A stretch of DNA of 64,000 nt from Cucumis sativus (Eukaryota; Streptophyta; Magnoliopsida; Cucurbitales; Cucurbitaceae): the NCBI RefSeq assembly GCF_000004075.3, contig NC_026656.2:3286001-3350000 (forward strand). Reading direction: 5' to 3'. How positions within the stretch are numbered: position 1 is the stretch's first letter; every line of letters starts with the position of its first letter. The notes beneath the pieces were generated by a model that ran no database searches, had not been told where the DNA came from, and saw nothing but the letters and a program-made list of their open reading frames with translations. Made by a program: the position numbers and the translations under genes. Positions 63,533 through 64,000 of this stretch are shown one piece after another.

Positions 63533-64000
63533 GTATTGCTCTAAAGCTATTTTAGAGTCTGCTAGTTGTCTACTTTCATGTCACATAAAAACATTTGTAA
63601 TACTTGGCTTGGTTTAGTTTTCAAATCTTAGATTGCTTTATAAATTGGTAAGAAGTAGATACCAAAATATGAAAAATACCTATATTTGTTCAAAAATTGC
63701 AAAATTATCTTGTCTTTCATAAACATTTCATAATTGTCGCTAGAGTTGAAAAGTCGTTAGATTGTTGGATGAAAGGGCAACATGTCTAAATCTTGTTCTC
63801 TTAGACGTAGTCCAAAACAGCATTCCACGTCAATTTTTGTCCAACGCTTTAAAGGATTTCTACTTAAATGGCAGTTTTGAAACTATATTTAAAGTCAAGG
63901 ACAATATTGCAACTTTTAAAAGACTAGTGATACACATTTTAGCAAAATTCAGAGGCACTCGTATTTTTGCCTAGCTTGTATATATGTACTTCTACCTATC
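63533..64000 (+). other. PLD intron running off the window edge
   Basis: After exon 16 the next PLD coding block (typically IGVVIEDKEF) does not appear before the window ends, so the intron continues beyond. An open stretch at 63762-63974 does not match the family. Confidence 0.7.

Overview
The window is AT-rich nuclear DNA of a flowering plant. It has many short introns with GT-AG (once GC-AG) ends, plastid and secretory targeting, plant-only families (PP2-B F-box, plant GDSL esterases, PX-PH phospholipase D) and Site II/telo-box promoter motifs. Some intronic and intergenic repeats, with tetramer-rich 'tatcactgata'-type palindromes and 'atatttgcaa' ends, recall those of Cucurbitaceae. That family assignment rests on memory and is only moderately secure.

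Region 1 (1-13.4 kb) is a GDSL esterase/lipase cluster. Two nearly identical five-exon genes lie head to head in a large inverted repeat (arms about 255-3552 and 4820-7853). The minus copy carries a one-base shift in its signal peptide. A truncated exon-4/intron-4 fragment of the same family lies in the spacer. A two-exon derivative that keeps the signal peptide but lost the GDS serine block lies at 8749-9302, and a further complete gene at 11803-13402.

Region 2 (14.8-38.6 kb) holds conserved housekeeping genes. These are the 26S proteasome ATPase RPT5 (minus, 10 exons), a heparan-alpha-glucosaminide N-acetyltransferase-like membrane protein (minus, 14 exons, with a 530-bp hAT-type MITE beside a splice donor), F-actin capping protein alpha (minus, 10 exons) and ribosomal protein eL18 (plus, 5 exons, with three tandem box C/D snoRNA-like units in its second intron).

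Region 3 (40-48.8 kb) is a second divergent, nearly identical pair: two three-exon PP2-B F-box genes separated by 6.6 kb of AT-rich DNA.

Region 4 (50.4-64 kb) holds a plastid-targeted TPR-like protein (8 exons, with a LINE fragment in one intron) and the first 16 exons of a PX-PH phospholipase D zeta gene that runs off the right edge.

From memory, CPA, RPT5A, RPL18B, a TPR-like gene and PLD-zeta-2 are also close neighbours on Arabidopsis chromosome 3, so this looks like an ancient conserved block into which GDSL and F-box duplicates were added. All exon models were read by eye from frames and splice sites; each listed gene closes in frame. No novel defence-type or mobile multi-gene system was found. 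The most unusual items are the paired inverted duplications with homogenised transcription units, the GDSL-derived non-catalytic secreted ORF and the snoRNA-like triplet.
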